DNA of 64,000 nucleotides from Rhizodiscina lignyota (GCA_010015805.1 ML978129.1:186001-250000); one strand, 5' to 3'. Shown: positions 8,652 through 19,729, counted from the stretch's first letter. Made by a program: numbers and translations. Notes: generated from the letters alone by a model not told the origin.

Positions 8652-10445
8652 CTAGTGGTTGCCACCACGGAATGCTCGCTCGTACTCGGCGCAGCGCGCC
8701 TTGTACACCGCCAACTCCTTCTTGAGGTCCTCCTTCTTGTCCATCTTCTCTGCGTTGGCACGTGCAACGGCCTCCGCGCGAAGCTCCTTGTTCTCCGCCT
8801 CCAGCTCCGTGATGAGCATGTTGTACCAGTTGAGATCCTCCTGGCGGTTGTTGAGCTCCTGGAAGAGGTGCTGGACGTTCTGAGCGAGCTCGTCGGCTCT
8901 GACGCGCAAGCCCTTCTTCATGTCGTCGATGGACGACACATGGTCGGAGAGGTGCTGAAGATACTTGAGAGTCTTGGCCATGCTGAGCTTGACGACCTTG
9001 CGAGAAGCGGGAACTTGGGCACCGGTAGTGGTTGCTGGATGAGGCTTTGCGGCAGTGGGAGCGACTGCTGGATGAGGCTTTGCGGCGGTGGGAGCGGCTG
9101 CTGAGCCTGGATGAGTCGAGAGGGCGAAGCCTTGAACGTTGGCAGCTGCAGCGCCTAGAGCCGGCGGCATAGGGCCTGGACCAGATATGCGTGGAACTCC
9201 GGCAGCGAAGGCGGCACGGATGTTGTCGAAGGTGGCGGTCGAGATCATGACGCCAGATGCACGGTCGAACTCGGCCGACTTGAGGGTCTCCACAGTCTTG
9301 GTGCGCTGATGGCCGCCTTGTTGATGAGCGTCCTCAGTTGGAGTGGCATCCTTAGCACTGCCAGTGATATCGGCCTCGAGCATCTCGATTGCCTTCTGAA
9401 GACCGTTCCTGAACACGGTGAAATCCATCGGCAACTTGCCTGGATAGATGGTCATCAAGGCGCGAGCGAGGCCTTGGGGCGTGAAGAGGTTCTCGTCACT
9501 CTCTTCGGTAACGTCAGAGCCTGAAGCGAACGATCCGTGCGTGGCCACTATCGAGCACTTAGAGACGTCGCTACTAACGTAGAACCATTTCATTTTCAAC
9601 TTGCCTGCGTGCTTCAGTGCTTCCTTGAGATCTTCGATGGTGATACCCATCTCCCTCAACGGGAGAGACTTGTACTTCCTAACCACATTCCAGTAATTAT
9701 TTGTAGTAACATGATTCTCATGAGACTCATACTTAGATGCGCGCTTGGCACCCTTGGGGGCTGGCTGCAGAGAGTCTGGCTCCAGATTGCCTGGCTCCAG
9801 ATTGCCTGGTGGCAGAGCATCGGTCATGTGGCGGGGACCAGTTGGCTCCATGGCGTCGGTCGGATCACGGATCATGGACGGGTGCGTCTCGACAGTGTAC
9901 TCAGGCGTCATCATCATCTGCTGCATCTCGCGCTCGATCGCATTCATTGGAGGCTCCTCTATGCGCACAGGTACTGCAGTGCCGTCGGCGTGAACCCCGA
10001 CGTAGTAATTGGGAGGGAACAGGTTGCGTTGAACCGGAGGTGGGCGAGGTGGAGCGGTCTCGTTGTAGGGGAAAGCGTAGCGGAAGTTGCCTGCTCCGAA
10101 CTGCGGGGGAAGCGTGACGCGATCTGTTCCCGCTCGAGGACGTGGTGTTCCCGGACGAACAGTCTTCTTGCTAGGCTCTCCAGCGGTAAGATTGTTTGGC
10201 TCCATGTCAAAGCCAGAAAACTGGGTACCTGATTGAGCGAGATAGTGAAGCTTTGGTACCACCACAATGTTGGGTGGGCCGTAGGTAGTATCTACGGATT
10301 GCAGAAGTGAAGGAGAAACAACAGGCGTCGCGTCTGTGGGTGTCGCGTCGTTGCGAATCTTTTGGAGCTCGCTGGCAATGTCGCTGACGAGCTGAGCTGA
10401 CCTCAGAAGGAAAGTCTCAAAATCCGCGTCTTGCGGAAAGCTCAT
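8652..10445 (-). CDS. Hypothetical protein with Pro-rich middle and C-terminal coiled coil
   Basis: Single-exon ORF of 597 residues; the start ATG is at 10445-10443 with a TATAAG box about 47 bp upstream. The N-terminus (about 1-40) looks helical. Residues 90-240 are rich in Pro, Met and Thr and contain a short GNLEP duplication. Residues 250-390 look globular, including a KSLPLREMGITIEDLKEALK segment. Residues about 440-460 contain two copies of APTAAKPHPA. From about 480 to the end there is a long heptad-like, charged coiled coil (AENKELRAEAVARANAEK). I recognise no domain. Length, codon phase through the repeats and a plausible promoter support a real gene, probably lineage-restricted. Its 3' end abuts the tandem array at 7390-8520. 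Confidence 0.7.
   Translation of the reverse strand: MSFPQDADFETFLLRSAQLVSDIASELQKIRNDATPTDATPVVSPSLLQSVDTTYGPPNIVVVPKLHYLAQSGTQFSGFDMEPNNLTAGEPSKKTVRPGTPRPRAGTDRVTLPPQFGAGNFRYAFPYNETAPPRPPPVQRNLFPPNYYVGVHADGTAVPVRIEEPPMNAIEREMQQMMMTPEYTVETHPSMIRDPTDAMEPTGPRHMTDALPPGNLEPGNLEPDSLQPAPKGAKRASKYESHENHVTTNNYWNVVRKYKSLPLREMGITIEDLKEALKHAGKLKMKWFYVSSDVSKCSIVATHGSFASGSDVTEESDENLFTPQGLARALMTIYPGKLPMDFTVFRNGLQKAIEMLEADITGSAKDATPTEDAHQQGGHQRTKTVETLKSAEFDRASGVMISTATFDNIRAAFAAGVPRISGPGPMPPALGAAAANVQGFALSTHPGSAAAPTAAKPHPAVAPTAAKPHPATTTGAQVPASRKVVKLSMAKTLKYLQHLSDHVSSIDDMKKGLRVRADELAQNVQHLFQELNNRQEDLNWYNMLITELEAENKELRAEAVARANAEKMDKKEDLKKELAVYKARCAEYERAFRGGNH
9034..9099 (-). repeat. 33-bp tandem duplication inside the coiled-coil protein gene
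   Basis: Two adjacent 33-nt units (9034-9066 and 9067-9099) differ at only two positions and encode the repeated APTAAKPHPA peptide. The period keeps the reading frame. A smaller 15-nt duplication (GCCTGGCTCCAGATT type) lies near 9776-9806 in the same gene. Confidence 0.8.
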
Positions 10446-10491
10446 GTCGGTGGTGGTGAAAGAAAGTTGGAGAAGGGAAGATGGAGGTGTT

Positions 10492-10497
10492 CTTATA
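10492..10497 (-). promoter_or_regulatory. TATA box of the coiled-coil protein gene
   Basis: On the minus strand the sequence reads TATAAG, about 47 bp upstream of the ATG at 10445 and followed by a pyrimidine-rich leader. The position is reasonable for a fungal core promoter with a short leader. Confidence 0.45.
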
Positions 10498-11500
10498 GGG
10501 AAAAATTTGCACAGCGGGTCACGGGGTTTGATGAAACCCCAGGCAACGCCATGGCAACAGATCCGATCTCGGGAGCTTCAGAGGAGATGACAACACCCGG
10601 GAGAGTAGTAGCCGCGTGTAGAAACATATACCGTTCCCACCTCATGTTGACGTAGGTGGTGTTGCCAACGAATTTGAGAAGGCCAGAGCTCCAAACTCAA
10701 GCTTCTGATTGGAGGAAGAAGATTGCATCGAAGGGCAAGTTATGCTTGAAGCAGAATAGCTCGTGTTTCAATGCCGCCCGTATCTTGCAGAATCCGATAG
10801 TCTCTTTCTTGACCAGAGAATAGCAGCCGGCTTGCCAGACGACAGCCGCCGTGATGGACAAGTACTGGTCTTTTCTGAATGCTCAAAGTGAATTAAACTT
10901 AGGAAACAGGAACAGAAGAATGGAGCTTCAATACGGTCATTTCCATCTCCATAACCACTTGGGCATTTACGGCCCACTGCAGGCTACTCCTCCAGCGGAA
11001 CGTCAAACCCGTAGCTCATAAAAGATGCTAGCTCCAGGCATAGTCAATGCTACACTCGGCCGCACACAGAAGACGGGTAAGTTTATAGGAGCCCTAGTCA
11101 ATTCATTCGTCTAGAGGAAGTTCCAAGTACATCCTCCTTGCCGCTCCTCCTCCTTCTTGTGCATTTTCAAAGTCATGCGCAGTGCTAGCAGACACTCGCT
11201 CAAATGAGATGTACATAGAAGGTAAAGCTATATGAGACTTAAATATTTCAATACTTGGAATAGAGTTTGATATGGGATTGATGAATAATGGATAGATGCT
11301 TCTGTCGATTCACCTACAGCGACGGGTTGGAGGCGGAAGAAGTAGCGTTATACGAGAGCAGACCGTTGCCGACCGATGCATTCGATTGTGTCTGAGTGCG
11401 GCTAATGAATTTACGACATAGACGTAGACTGCTATTAGATTGCCCGAGTGAAGTGAAGTGAAGCCCCTGACTTGATGTTGATTTAGACTCCGGCTTTCTG

Positions 11501-11505
11501 ATTGG
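11501..11505 (-). promoter_or_regulatory. CCAAT box upstream of nfu1
   Basis: ATTGG on the plus strand (CCAAT on the minus) lies 138 bp upstream of the preferred nfu1 start. CCAAT is bound by the fungal HAP/CBC complex, which controls many iron-sulphur and respiratory genes. The link to nfu1 is therefore plausible, but it rests on a five-base match. Confidence 0.35.
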
Positions 11506-11556
11506 CTGGGCTCGTCCTCCGACGTCATTCCGACGGCTTGCCGATGCGGCGAACTC

Positions 11557-11567
11557 GATTAATAAAA
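11557..11567 (+). promoter_or_regulatory. TATA-like element of nfu1
   Basis: GATTAATAAAA lies only about 9 bp before the first in-frame ATG (11576) but about 70 bp before the second (11639). If this is the TATA box, transcription would begin downstream of the first ATG, which favours the second as the true start. Confidence 0.4.
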
Positions 11568-11638
11568 GTTACGGCATGAAGACTTCATCTTCAATTCTCC
11601 CTTCTCTTCTGACTTGTATATCATTAGGAACTTACAAT

Positions 11639-12664
11639 ATGTCCAGTCCTACAGTTTCGCGTACAGCTGCACGTCTTCTCTGCTCGACACGACCTACAGC
11701 ACGGTCTGCCTCTCGAACTACCACCAGCGCAGGTAGAGTGAGTTCGAGATGTCTCCACCAGGAGACTCGAGCGACACCATTCTTCGCCTCACGGATGCCA
11801 AAGAGACCTTCTGGTATCGTAACTCACAGGCTAGATGGTCTCTCGCGAACACAAATGGGCGGACGACGGACAATCTTCATACAGACCGAAGGCACACCAA
11901 ATGTCGATGTACGGAGTTTACCAATATCTTCAAGACAGAACTTAGGCGCTAACAATCTCCAGGCCCTCAAATTCAAGCCGAATAGTCGAATACTTCCCGA
12001 AAATTTCAATACACCGTACCTCGAATACCTATCTCCGCGCTCCACTCTTGCACCTCCACATCCTTCACCACTGGCGGCACAGCTTCTCAATGTGGACGGC
12101 GTGACGTCTGTATTCTTCGGCAATGACTATATCACCGTCACTAAGGACTCGGCCACGAACTGGGCACATGTCAAGCCCGAGGTCTTCTCGCTCATCACAG
12201 AAGCCGTTACCTCCGGCGCACCTATTGTCAATACAGTCTCTGGCAAGGAAGGTTCAGATGAAGGGCAAAGTGGTGCAGAACAGGACACATTAGCTTACGA
12301 CGAAGAAGACGATGAAGTAGTGGGCATGATCAAGGAGCTCCTTGAGACACGTATCCGACCAGCAATCCAAGAAGACGGCGGCGATATCGAGTTTCGCGGA
12401 TTCCACGACGGCCAAGTGCTGCTGAAACTGCGCGGAGCATGCCGAACGTGCGACTCGAGCACCGTGACGCTCAAGAACGGGATCGAGCAAATGCTCATGC
12501 ATTATATTGAAGAGGTCAAGGGCGTGCAGCAGGTGCTGGACCAGGAAGAGGAGGTCGCGATGAAGGAGTTTGCGGCTTTCGAAGAGAAGCTAAGGAGGGC
12601 GAAGGGTCTGGATGCGGTTCCACCGACGACCCCAGGGAAGGGTTCGCTGGATACTGTCGAGTAA
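11639..12664 (+). CDS. nfu1: Mitochondrial iron-sulphur cluster scaffold NFU1
   Basis: NFU1 helps deliver [4Fe-4S] clusters to mitochondrial enzymes such as lipoate synthase. Start chosen at 11639 (MSSPTVSRTAARLLC...), which gives an Arg/Ser-rich mitochondrial presequence; an upstream in-frame ATG at 11576 would add 21 residues. The Nfu N-terminal domain begins at IFIQTEGTPN and the C-terminal NifU-like domain carries the cluster-binding CxxC in GACRTCDSS. The conserved TPNxDALKF motif is interrupted in the genomic frame by 54 nt (11909-11962) that start with GT, contain a GCTAAC branch site and end in CAG. Removing them restores TPNVD-ALKFKP. This is therefore most likely an in-frame, stop-free intron, giving exons 11639-11908 and 11963-12664 and about 323 residues. 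Confidence 0.9.
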   Translation: MSSPTVSRTAARLLCSTRPTARSASRTTTSAGRVSSRCLHQETRATPFFASRMPKRPSGIVTHRLDGLSRTQMGGRRTIFIQTEGTPNVDVRSLPISSRQNLGANNLQALKFKPNSRILPENFNTPYLEYLSPRSTLAPPHPSPLAAQLLNVDGVTSVFFGNDYITVTKDSATNWAHVKPEVFSLITEAVTSGAPIVNTVSGKEGSDEGQSGAEQDTLAYDEEDDEVVGMIKELLETRIRPAIQEDGGDIEFRGFHDGQVLLKLRGACRTCDSSTVTLKNGIEQMLMHYIEEVKGVQQVLDQEEEVAMKEFAAFEEKLRRAKGLDAVPPTTPGKGSLDTVE

Positions 12665-13977
12665 AGCAGCAGGGCTCAGATGCAATTCTCTTTTGGGATG
12701 ATGGGATTGCTGTCAGTTTCGCAGTGAACAAGTTGGCGAACACACAGCTGTATGCAAAGCATCACGGTCTGTGCGAGTTGCATGCATGTCAGTTCAAAGC
12801 TCGAATCTGCTTCCGGCCTGTTCCCCCGGATTCCCGAAATGACCCACTGTGGATCTCGAGATTGTTTATGACGTACGGAACTTATCGCGAAACTCGAAGC
12901 GAATACAAAATATTAATGTTGTTGGGATACCCGAGTCAGATGCTCCAAGTATGACCGCAGCGTGCTTTATCCGCGTATTGTGAAACCACCGAATACAGCA
13001 AGTGAGATACTGTTCGAATGGCCGCGCGTGACCACGCGTATTGGAGCGTGACGACGATTTGCGTCTACTCCGAATATTGACCAGGCATTGGAGTGTCTGC
13101 CCCACGTGTGCGGTGAAGCTTTCGCCGCATCCGTATGGATCTCTCGCAAGCTGACCAATAACGGCGGTGGCGCGGGGGGACAGGATGGGATTCTGAATTT
13201 TTCTTGATGGCACATCCCTGTTGTGCATGAAGCGTTGAGGACGCCCGGGAACGATTGTAAGCTTTTGGTTGCCGGCCCGTACTCCGTTGTACAGCGCGTA
13301 ATGAGAATAGTAGACGAGATTTGCTACTGTAAAAAAATGAAATAACTCTTAGCGTAGCTTGCTCTCGCTCTTGATCGTGGAATCGAATGAAAATTACTAG
13401 CGAATTGCGACGGTCGCTAAAGAGCGTCGACACAGACTTAGGAATAATCAGAAATAAAACGTCGTACTATCATGTAGACCGCTATCAAATCCGCTACAAG
13501 GCAGAAGCTGCACTTTTCAAACAAGTTTATAGAGCCAAGGGTGTGCAGGTACTCCGTAATCTTACGGGACTCTCATGGGTAAGAATGCGCTAGGGGTGCC
13601 GCTAAATGGTGATAAAACTGGATCGCGATAGCTCGACGTGCTTGAGTAGTTGAAATTTGAAAGAAGCCCTTTCCCTCTCCTCTTCACATTCGCCGCTTTC
13701 ACGACACTCGCCTGCTTCTTGCGCCAGCGGCCACAGCCCCGCGATCGCGTCTTCACGAGCTCTTGGAGGGAGGCGCGTGTGGTGTCGAGATCGATCGCTC
13801 GCGGCAACCGAAGAAGCAAGAGCGACGAGAACGCAGCTGGATAAATCTTCGCCTCCAGCCATTGGGACCTCTTCTTCTCTTCAGAACACCTTACCCTCAA
13901 ATTCCGACCCTGTTTCTTCTACTTTGACAAACTTTTGACCCGATTTATAAACTTTCGCAAGCAGCTTCGCATTCACA
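12665..13977. other. Intergenic region between nfu1 and the GH63 gene
   Basis: About 1.3 kb with no convincing gene. The last ~350 bp before 13978 are pyrimidine-rich and look like a promoter and 5' leader of the GH63 gene. A CCACGTGT E-box-like site is near 13098. Short ORFs on both strands (up to about 120 codons) have no recognisable product. Confidence 0.55.
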
Positions 13978-16900
13978 ATGGTCCTTGTTGCAAACCAAGT
14001 GGTCCTCAGCGAGGAGGAGCGTAGGCTGAAGGAGGACCGTGACAGAACACGGTATTGGAAGAAATGGGGTCCGTATGTTGCAGAGAGGCAATGGGCTACT
14101 GGTATGTTTCTTGTTGCTCCATTTCAAAATGTGCATTTGATTGACATGTATGCAGTTCGAGAAGACTATTCGTAAGATAACGCCGTGCACGACTTGTGCA
14201 GAGAAGATTGCTAATGCACAGATAGGCAAGATGGCGACGCCTGGAGTCGTAAGTACACACTGAACGCTTAATGGAACCTGACAACTGATTTGAGTGCCAG
14301 ATTTCACCCATGACATGGCCCGCCAAAGGACCTACCGGTGGGGCGAAGACGGTATTGCAGGTGTATCGGATACACATGGTCGCATGAACATTGCCTTTGC
14401 ATTCTGGAACGAGAAGGAGTATGTGATTCTAGTCATCACGCATCAGGGCTAACAGAAAACAGTGACTTCCTCAAGGAGCGTCTCTTTGGTCTGTCGAATC
14501 CTCAGGGAAATCATGGCGAGTCCATCAAAGAGTGCCACTTTCACCTCGACAATACTCCTACCGTATGTTGAAATTACTGCGAAATCTTTCATGTCCAGAA
14601 GGATACTGACACAGGCATAGCACTCCTACATGAAATTACTCTACAAGTACCCACAACGCAAATTCCCCTACGAAGATCTCATTAAGGAGAACGCCAGACG
14701 AGGCAAGCTAGACCGCGAGTATAACATGGTGGACACTGGTATTTTCGATGACGACAGATACTGGGACATCTTCATCGAGATGGCAAAGGAGGCAGACGAC
14801 CCAGAGGAGCTGTGCTTCCGAGTGACAGCGTACAATCGTGGCCCGGAGCGCGCAGCTCTGCATATCCTCCCGCATGTTTGGTTCAGGAACACTTGGGGCT
14901 GGGGCTACAAACAGGAGGACCCGAAGCCATCCATTAGACAAGTTGGAGACACGACTGCACAAGTTAAGCATCCGCAGCTGGGTCAGCGGTATTTTCAGCT
15001 CTCTCCGTCTCCGGGCGTTGGACGCACCGGCAATGACGTTGAGCCAAAGCTTCTATTCACGGAGAATGAGAGCAACAACGTTGGGCTGTGGGGTGCAACC
15101 AAGAACAGCACACCTTACGTGAAGGACGCCTTCCATCGATATATTGTCGACGAGGAAGATGAAGCAGTCAATCCGCAGCACGTCGGTACGAAGTCCTGTG
15201 CATGGTACTCCTTCGATGAATCTGGTGGCGTTGCTCCTGGTGAATGCGCTGTGGTCCGTTTCCGCATCTCGAAGCGTTACGAAGGCTATTTAGACGAAGA
15301 GTTGTTTGACGACATCATCGAACAGCGGCGTGTCGAGGCAGACGAGTTTTACTACCGCATCAGCCCGCTTCCAATGAGCGATGACTTAAGGAACATCCAG
15401 CGACAGGCATTTGCCGGCATGCTCTGGTGCAAGCAGTACTACCACTTCGTCTGGGATCAGTGGGCTAATGGTGATCCCGGCATGCCTCCTCCACCGTCTG
15501 GAAGGAAGAACATCCGTAACAAGCATTGGAAGCATATGTACCTTGATGACATCCTGTCAATGCCGGACTCTTGGGAGTATCCGTTCTTTGCAGCTTGGGA
15601 TTCGGCATTCCACTGCATTCCACTGGCAATGATTGACCCTGACTTTGCGAAGAAGCAGCTCGATCTCTTCACTCGTGAATGGTACATGCATCCCAATGGT
15701 CAGCTTCCGGCGTACGAGTGGAACTTTGGCGACGTCAATCCTCCTGTGCACGCCTGGTCGACTTTCCGCACGTTCAAGATTGAGCGCAAGATGTACGGCC
15801 GTGAAGATCTGGACTTCCTTGAGCGGGTCTTCCAGAAGCTGTTGCTCAACTTCACCTGGTGGGTCAACAGGAAGGACTTTGATGGCAAGAATATCTTCGA
15901 AGGCGGCTTCTTAGGCCTCGACAATATCGGACTGTTTAACCGGTCTGATCCTTTACCTACCGGGGGTGTCCTTGAGCAAGCAGACAGCACTGGCTGGATG
16001 GCATTCTACTGCCTCTGCATGCTGAATATCGCGCTTGAGCTCGCGAAGCACAGGCGTATCTACGAAGACATTGCATCCAAATTTTTCGAGCATTTCATCC
16101 TCATCAGTGATGCAATGCAATACCGCCAAGGTGGAGAGGAGAAATCGCTCTGGAATGAGGAAGACGGTTTCTACTACGACGCTATCTCCTGGGGCGGTCC
16201 ATGGAGCCACTCGATGCCGGTGCGATCGCTTGTCGGCCTTATCCCTCTCTTCGCTACTCTCACACTCGAGCCCGAAGTTATCAACAAATTTCCTTCTTTC
16301 AAGCGCCGCATGGAATGGTTCATCGAGAATCGCCACGACGTCGCAGAGCGTAACCTCGCAAGTATGAGGCGTCGTGGCAAGGATGACCGTATTCTCCTTT
16401 CCCTTGTTAGCGAGGATCGTCTGCGCAGAATACTCCAGCGTATGATTGACGAGGGTGAGTTCCTGTCTGAATATGGCATCCGCTCGTTGAGCAAGTATCA
16501 CCAGCAACATCCATACTCAATGGACGTCAATGGCCAGCGCTTCCAAGTCAGCTATATCTCGGGAGATTCGGATAGCGGCCTCTTTGGTGGTAACAGCAAT
16601 TGGCGTGGTCCCATCTGGATTGCGGTCAACTTCTTGCTCATTGAGAGCCTGCAGCGCTTCTACATGTTCTATGGCAACAACCTAAAGGTAGAGTGTCCCA
16701 CCGGCTCTGGTGACTATATGCATCTCGGACATGTAGCAGAGGAAGTTCAGCATCGGTTGCAGCATCTCTTCGCCAGAGGTGATGACGGCCGTCGTGCCAT
16801 CTATGCAGGAAATGAGATGCTGGACTTTGACCCCAACTGGAAGGACTATCTGTGGTTCTTTGAGTTCTTCGACGGAGACACTGGACGTGGATTGGGCGCA

Positions 16901-17430
16901 AGCCATCAATGTGGATGGACGGGGTTGATCGCAAAGATGATCCATGACACTGGGTACGCCTTCCTCTTCCCATACTTAATATGCATCTTTACTAACAATG
17001 AAACAGCGTCTCTTGCCGTCTTCCGCAGACCCCACGCACCCCAGCTACTGCCGCATCTCACTATTTCGACGAACATTTCACCCGCAACGAACGCCAAGCC
17101 ATCAAGCCGTCGCAGCTGCGCCGCTCTTCTACCTCTGGCCGATCGATCGGCAGGATGCAGACGAACGGCAGCGAGAACGGATACAACGATCACCCACTCG
17201 ATGATGATGATGAGGATGAAGACGAACGAGAAGGACTCGAGTTCAGGGCGAAACTCAAAAGAATCAATTCCATTGGCTATCCAACTGGTGACGATTTAGA
17301 GAAGAAGAAGGAGCAAGATGCCAAGGTTGCGAGCTATGTGAGCGATCAGTTGCATCGCATGAGGGTCGATGACGACTTCGGACCGAGCGGAATGCATGAT
17401 GAGATTGAGGCGCAGCTCGATGGCACGTAA
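13978..17430 (+). CDS. Glycoside hydrolase family 63 glucosidase-like protein
   Basis: Seven exons: 13978-14101, 14156-14171, 14226-14248, 14301-14418, 14463-14562, 14621-16953 and 17007-17430, total 1045 residues. Joining the small exons gives an N-terminus of the form RQWATVREDYSQDGDAW followed by [18 protein letters not shown]. This is the hallmark of the bacterial/fungal GH63-type glucosidases (relatives of processing alpha-glucosidase I and mannosylglycerate hydrolase). Further family landmarks are [67 protein letters not shown] and [15 protein letters not shown]. No signal peptide is seen, so it is probably cytosolic, and the substrate is not known. The last exon adds a disordered tail with an Asp/Glu run. 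Exons 2 and 3 are only 16 and 23 nt; all phases agree. Confidence 0.88.
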
Positions 17431-17862
17431 TGATGATGATTGATGAGGATTGCGCATGGGAGTTATTGCACCGGCATTGCATAGAAAGTAGACTTTAGCG
17501 AGCTGGACCTGATTGACCTAGAGGTAGATTCCTATGACAAACATTGATTTCATTCAGGCGGAGTATCAGCTCGAAGATAATAAGTGCATTTGCGAATGTG
17601 GACATGAATCTGAGCCTCTAGATTCCATTGCCCATGATTAAAACATTACACTTCTATAGCAATCTGCTTTCAAGCAATTGTAGTTGAGTGGATGTTGCCA
17701 TTGTCGAAGGGTTTGTTGTGTATTTTATGTAACACTTCGCTCGTCGGTGATTAACCTTTTCGGAGATGGCCGCAAGATTATTCCCACCGCTAACGATCCA
17801 CTCTCGTGCAAATAAATTACCTTCTCCCTTTAATATATTCTAATGCTCCCAATTCTTTGAAT
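17431..17862. other. Intergenic region between the GH63 and M20 genes
   Basis: 432 bp, AT-rich, holding the GH63 3' UTR and the promoter of the next gene (a TTTAATATATTC TATA-like run near 17829). No gene is seen. Confidence 0.5.
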
Positions 17863-19729
17863 ATGGCTCAATTGGCTCGGAGACCCCTCCTTTCGTCTTC
17901 GACAAGATGTATCGTTCCCTCGTTGACATCTCGGAGATCGTTCCACGCCTCGCCAAGATGGAATCTACGAACGACAGAAATGTCGGAGAAGGATCTTGGG
18001 GACTTGAAGGTTTCACAGAAGAGGTTGATGGAAGAGCTGCAGCATAGTTGCAAATGGGGAACTGGGAAGCGCTATGGAGAGTAAGTTTCTCTGTAATTGA
18101 GAGTGTATAGTTCACCAATTTCCATTTTGGTTCAGATAAAGAGTTGGAATTTCTTCAATTGGGTAGTTTCCAGCTCATTCTACTATGCTCAATCAAGATT
18201 TTGTCCTATTCTGTGGAGTATCTTTACCTTTATACCGTCTCGTCTTTTGCTGTTCACATCTCAATCGTGGCTCTCCACTTCTCATATTCCCGCCATGGAG
18301 GTTGGCCCTACCCTCTCAACCCTTATCACTGTCCTAAATGGCAACTCCACCTATACTTTATACAAAACCAGTCTAACCTCACTTCTCAGCGGTCCCAACG
18401 AGACCGGCATGTCACGCCTTTCGCTCTCCGACGGCGACAACTACGTGCGTGACTGGTTCGTCGACACGATGCGCTCGCTCAACTGCACCACGACCATCGA
18501 TGCAATGGGCAACATTTTCGCCGTGCGTCCGGGTCTAAGGAACGACGTCCCACCTACGTTCGCGGGCTCTCACCTCGACACGCAGCCGTCGGGAGGCCGG
18601 TACGACGGAATTTTGGGAGTGCTGGCGGGCATGGAGATGATCAGGGTGCTGAATGATAACTGGGTAGAGACGGAGTTTCCTGTGGGAGTAGTGAATTGGA
18701 CAAAGTATCCCATCCCTATCTCGCCTTCTCTCCTGAGCTATGACCGTAAACTTACTCTCTTACAGTGAGGAAGGCGCACGGTTCCCTCTCTCTATGTGTG
18801 CCTCCGGCGTCTGGGCCGGAGCCACTCCAATCGAAGAAGCATACAACTTGCATTCTGTAATTCATGACAACGCGACCATGAAGGCCGAGCTCGAGCGCAT
18901 CGGATACTTAGGCGAGACGCCCTGCAGCTATGAAGCCATGCCCATGGCCGCGCATTTCGAGCTGCATATCGAGCAAGGCCCGATCCTCGAGGCCGAAAAG
19001 CGCAAAGTGGGCGCCGTGGTCGGCGTACAGGCGTACAAATGGTTCACGGTGCAAGTCACGGGGCGAGACGCGCACACGGGGACGACGCCGCTTGAGAATC
19101 GCGCGGATGCGCTGCTTGCAAGTGCGAGGATGATGCAGCATGCGCATCGGGCGGCGACGAAGTATGGTGCGAGGGCGTCGACAGGGATTTTGACCTTGGA
19201 GCCGGGCAGCACGAATACGATTCCGGGGTCGGTGCGGTTCAGTCTGGATGTTAGGGCGCCGAGTGATGAGATTGTTGCACAGGTGGAGGAGCACTGTAGA
19301 GAGGCATTCACGAAGATAGGGGCGCATGAGGGCGTTCAGCTTGAAGGGAAGGCGTACGATTATACTGAGGGCGGGACGAAGGGACTGCCTTGTGGCGTGG
19401 AGTGGACGGTTGACAGCGTCTCGCCGGCTGTGAACTTCCATCCTGATTGCATCACTTGCGTCAAAGAGTCGGCTGCCGGGCTATTTGGAGCATCCGAAGT
19501 TGGCACGCTGACGAAGGATATGGTGAGTGGAGCCGGTCACGATAGTGTGCACGCGAGCAAGCGGTGTCCAACGAGCATGATATTCGTGCCATGTCGAAAT
19601 GGTGTGAGCCACAATCCAGAGGAGTACGCGACGGATGAGGATTGCGCGATAGGGGCACAGGTCCTTACAGGAGCTGTTGTGAGATATGACCGATTAAGGG
19701 CAAAGAAGGAGCCAAACTTGAGAGTATGA
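17863..19729 (+). CDS. M20-family N-carbamoyl amino acid hydrolase / beta-ureidopropionase-like
   Basis: Exons 17863-18080, 18390-18704 and 18766-19729 give 498 residues. The family removes carbamoyl groups from N-carbamoyl (beta-)amino acids in pyrimidine or hydantoin degradation, using a two-metal M20 peptidase-type fold. Visible motifs: FAGSHLDTQPSGGRYDG (metal-ligand H and D), NEEGARF (catalytic/ligand Glu pair, completed across intron 2), HIEQGP, GRDAHTGTTP, and GAGHDSVH near the end. The N-terminus (MAQLARRPLLSSSTR...RRSFHASPRW) looks like a mitochondrial presequence. The block LKVSQKRLMEELQHSCKWG joins to DGPNETGMSRLSLSD across intron 1. Intron 1 is 309 nt and its downstream half is open in the frame of exon 2, including an ATG at 18294, so an alternative cytosolic start is conceivable. 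Exact substrate is inferred only to family level. Confidence 0.85.

Larger units (their letters stand above)
10446..11638. other. Divergent intergenic region upstream of the coiled-coil gene and nfu1
   Basis: About 1.2 kb without a recognisable gene. It carries the promoters of the minus-strand gene starting at 10445 and of nfu1. The short ORFs inside (for example near 10768-10977 and 11310-11528 on the minus strand) have no protein-like features I can support. Confidence 0.55.
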
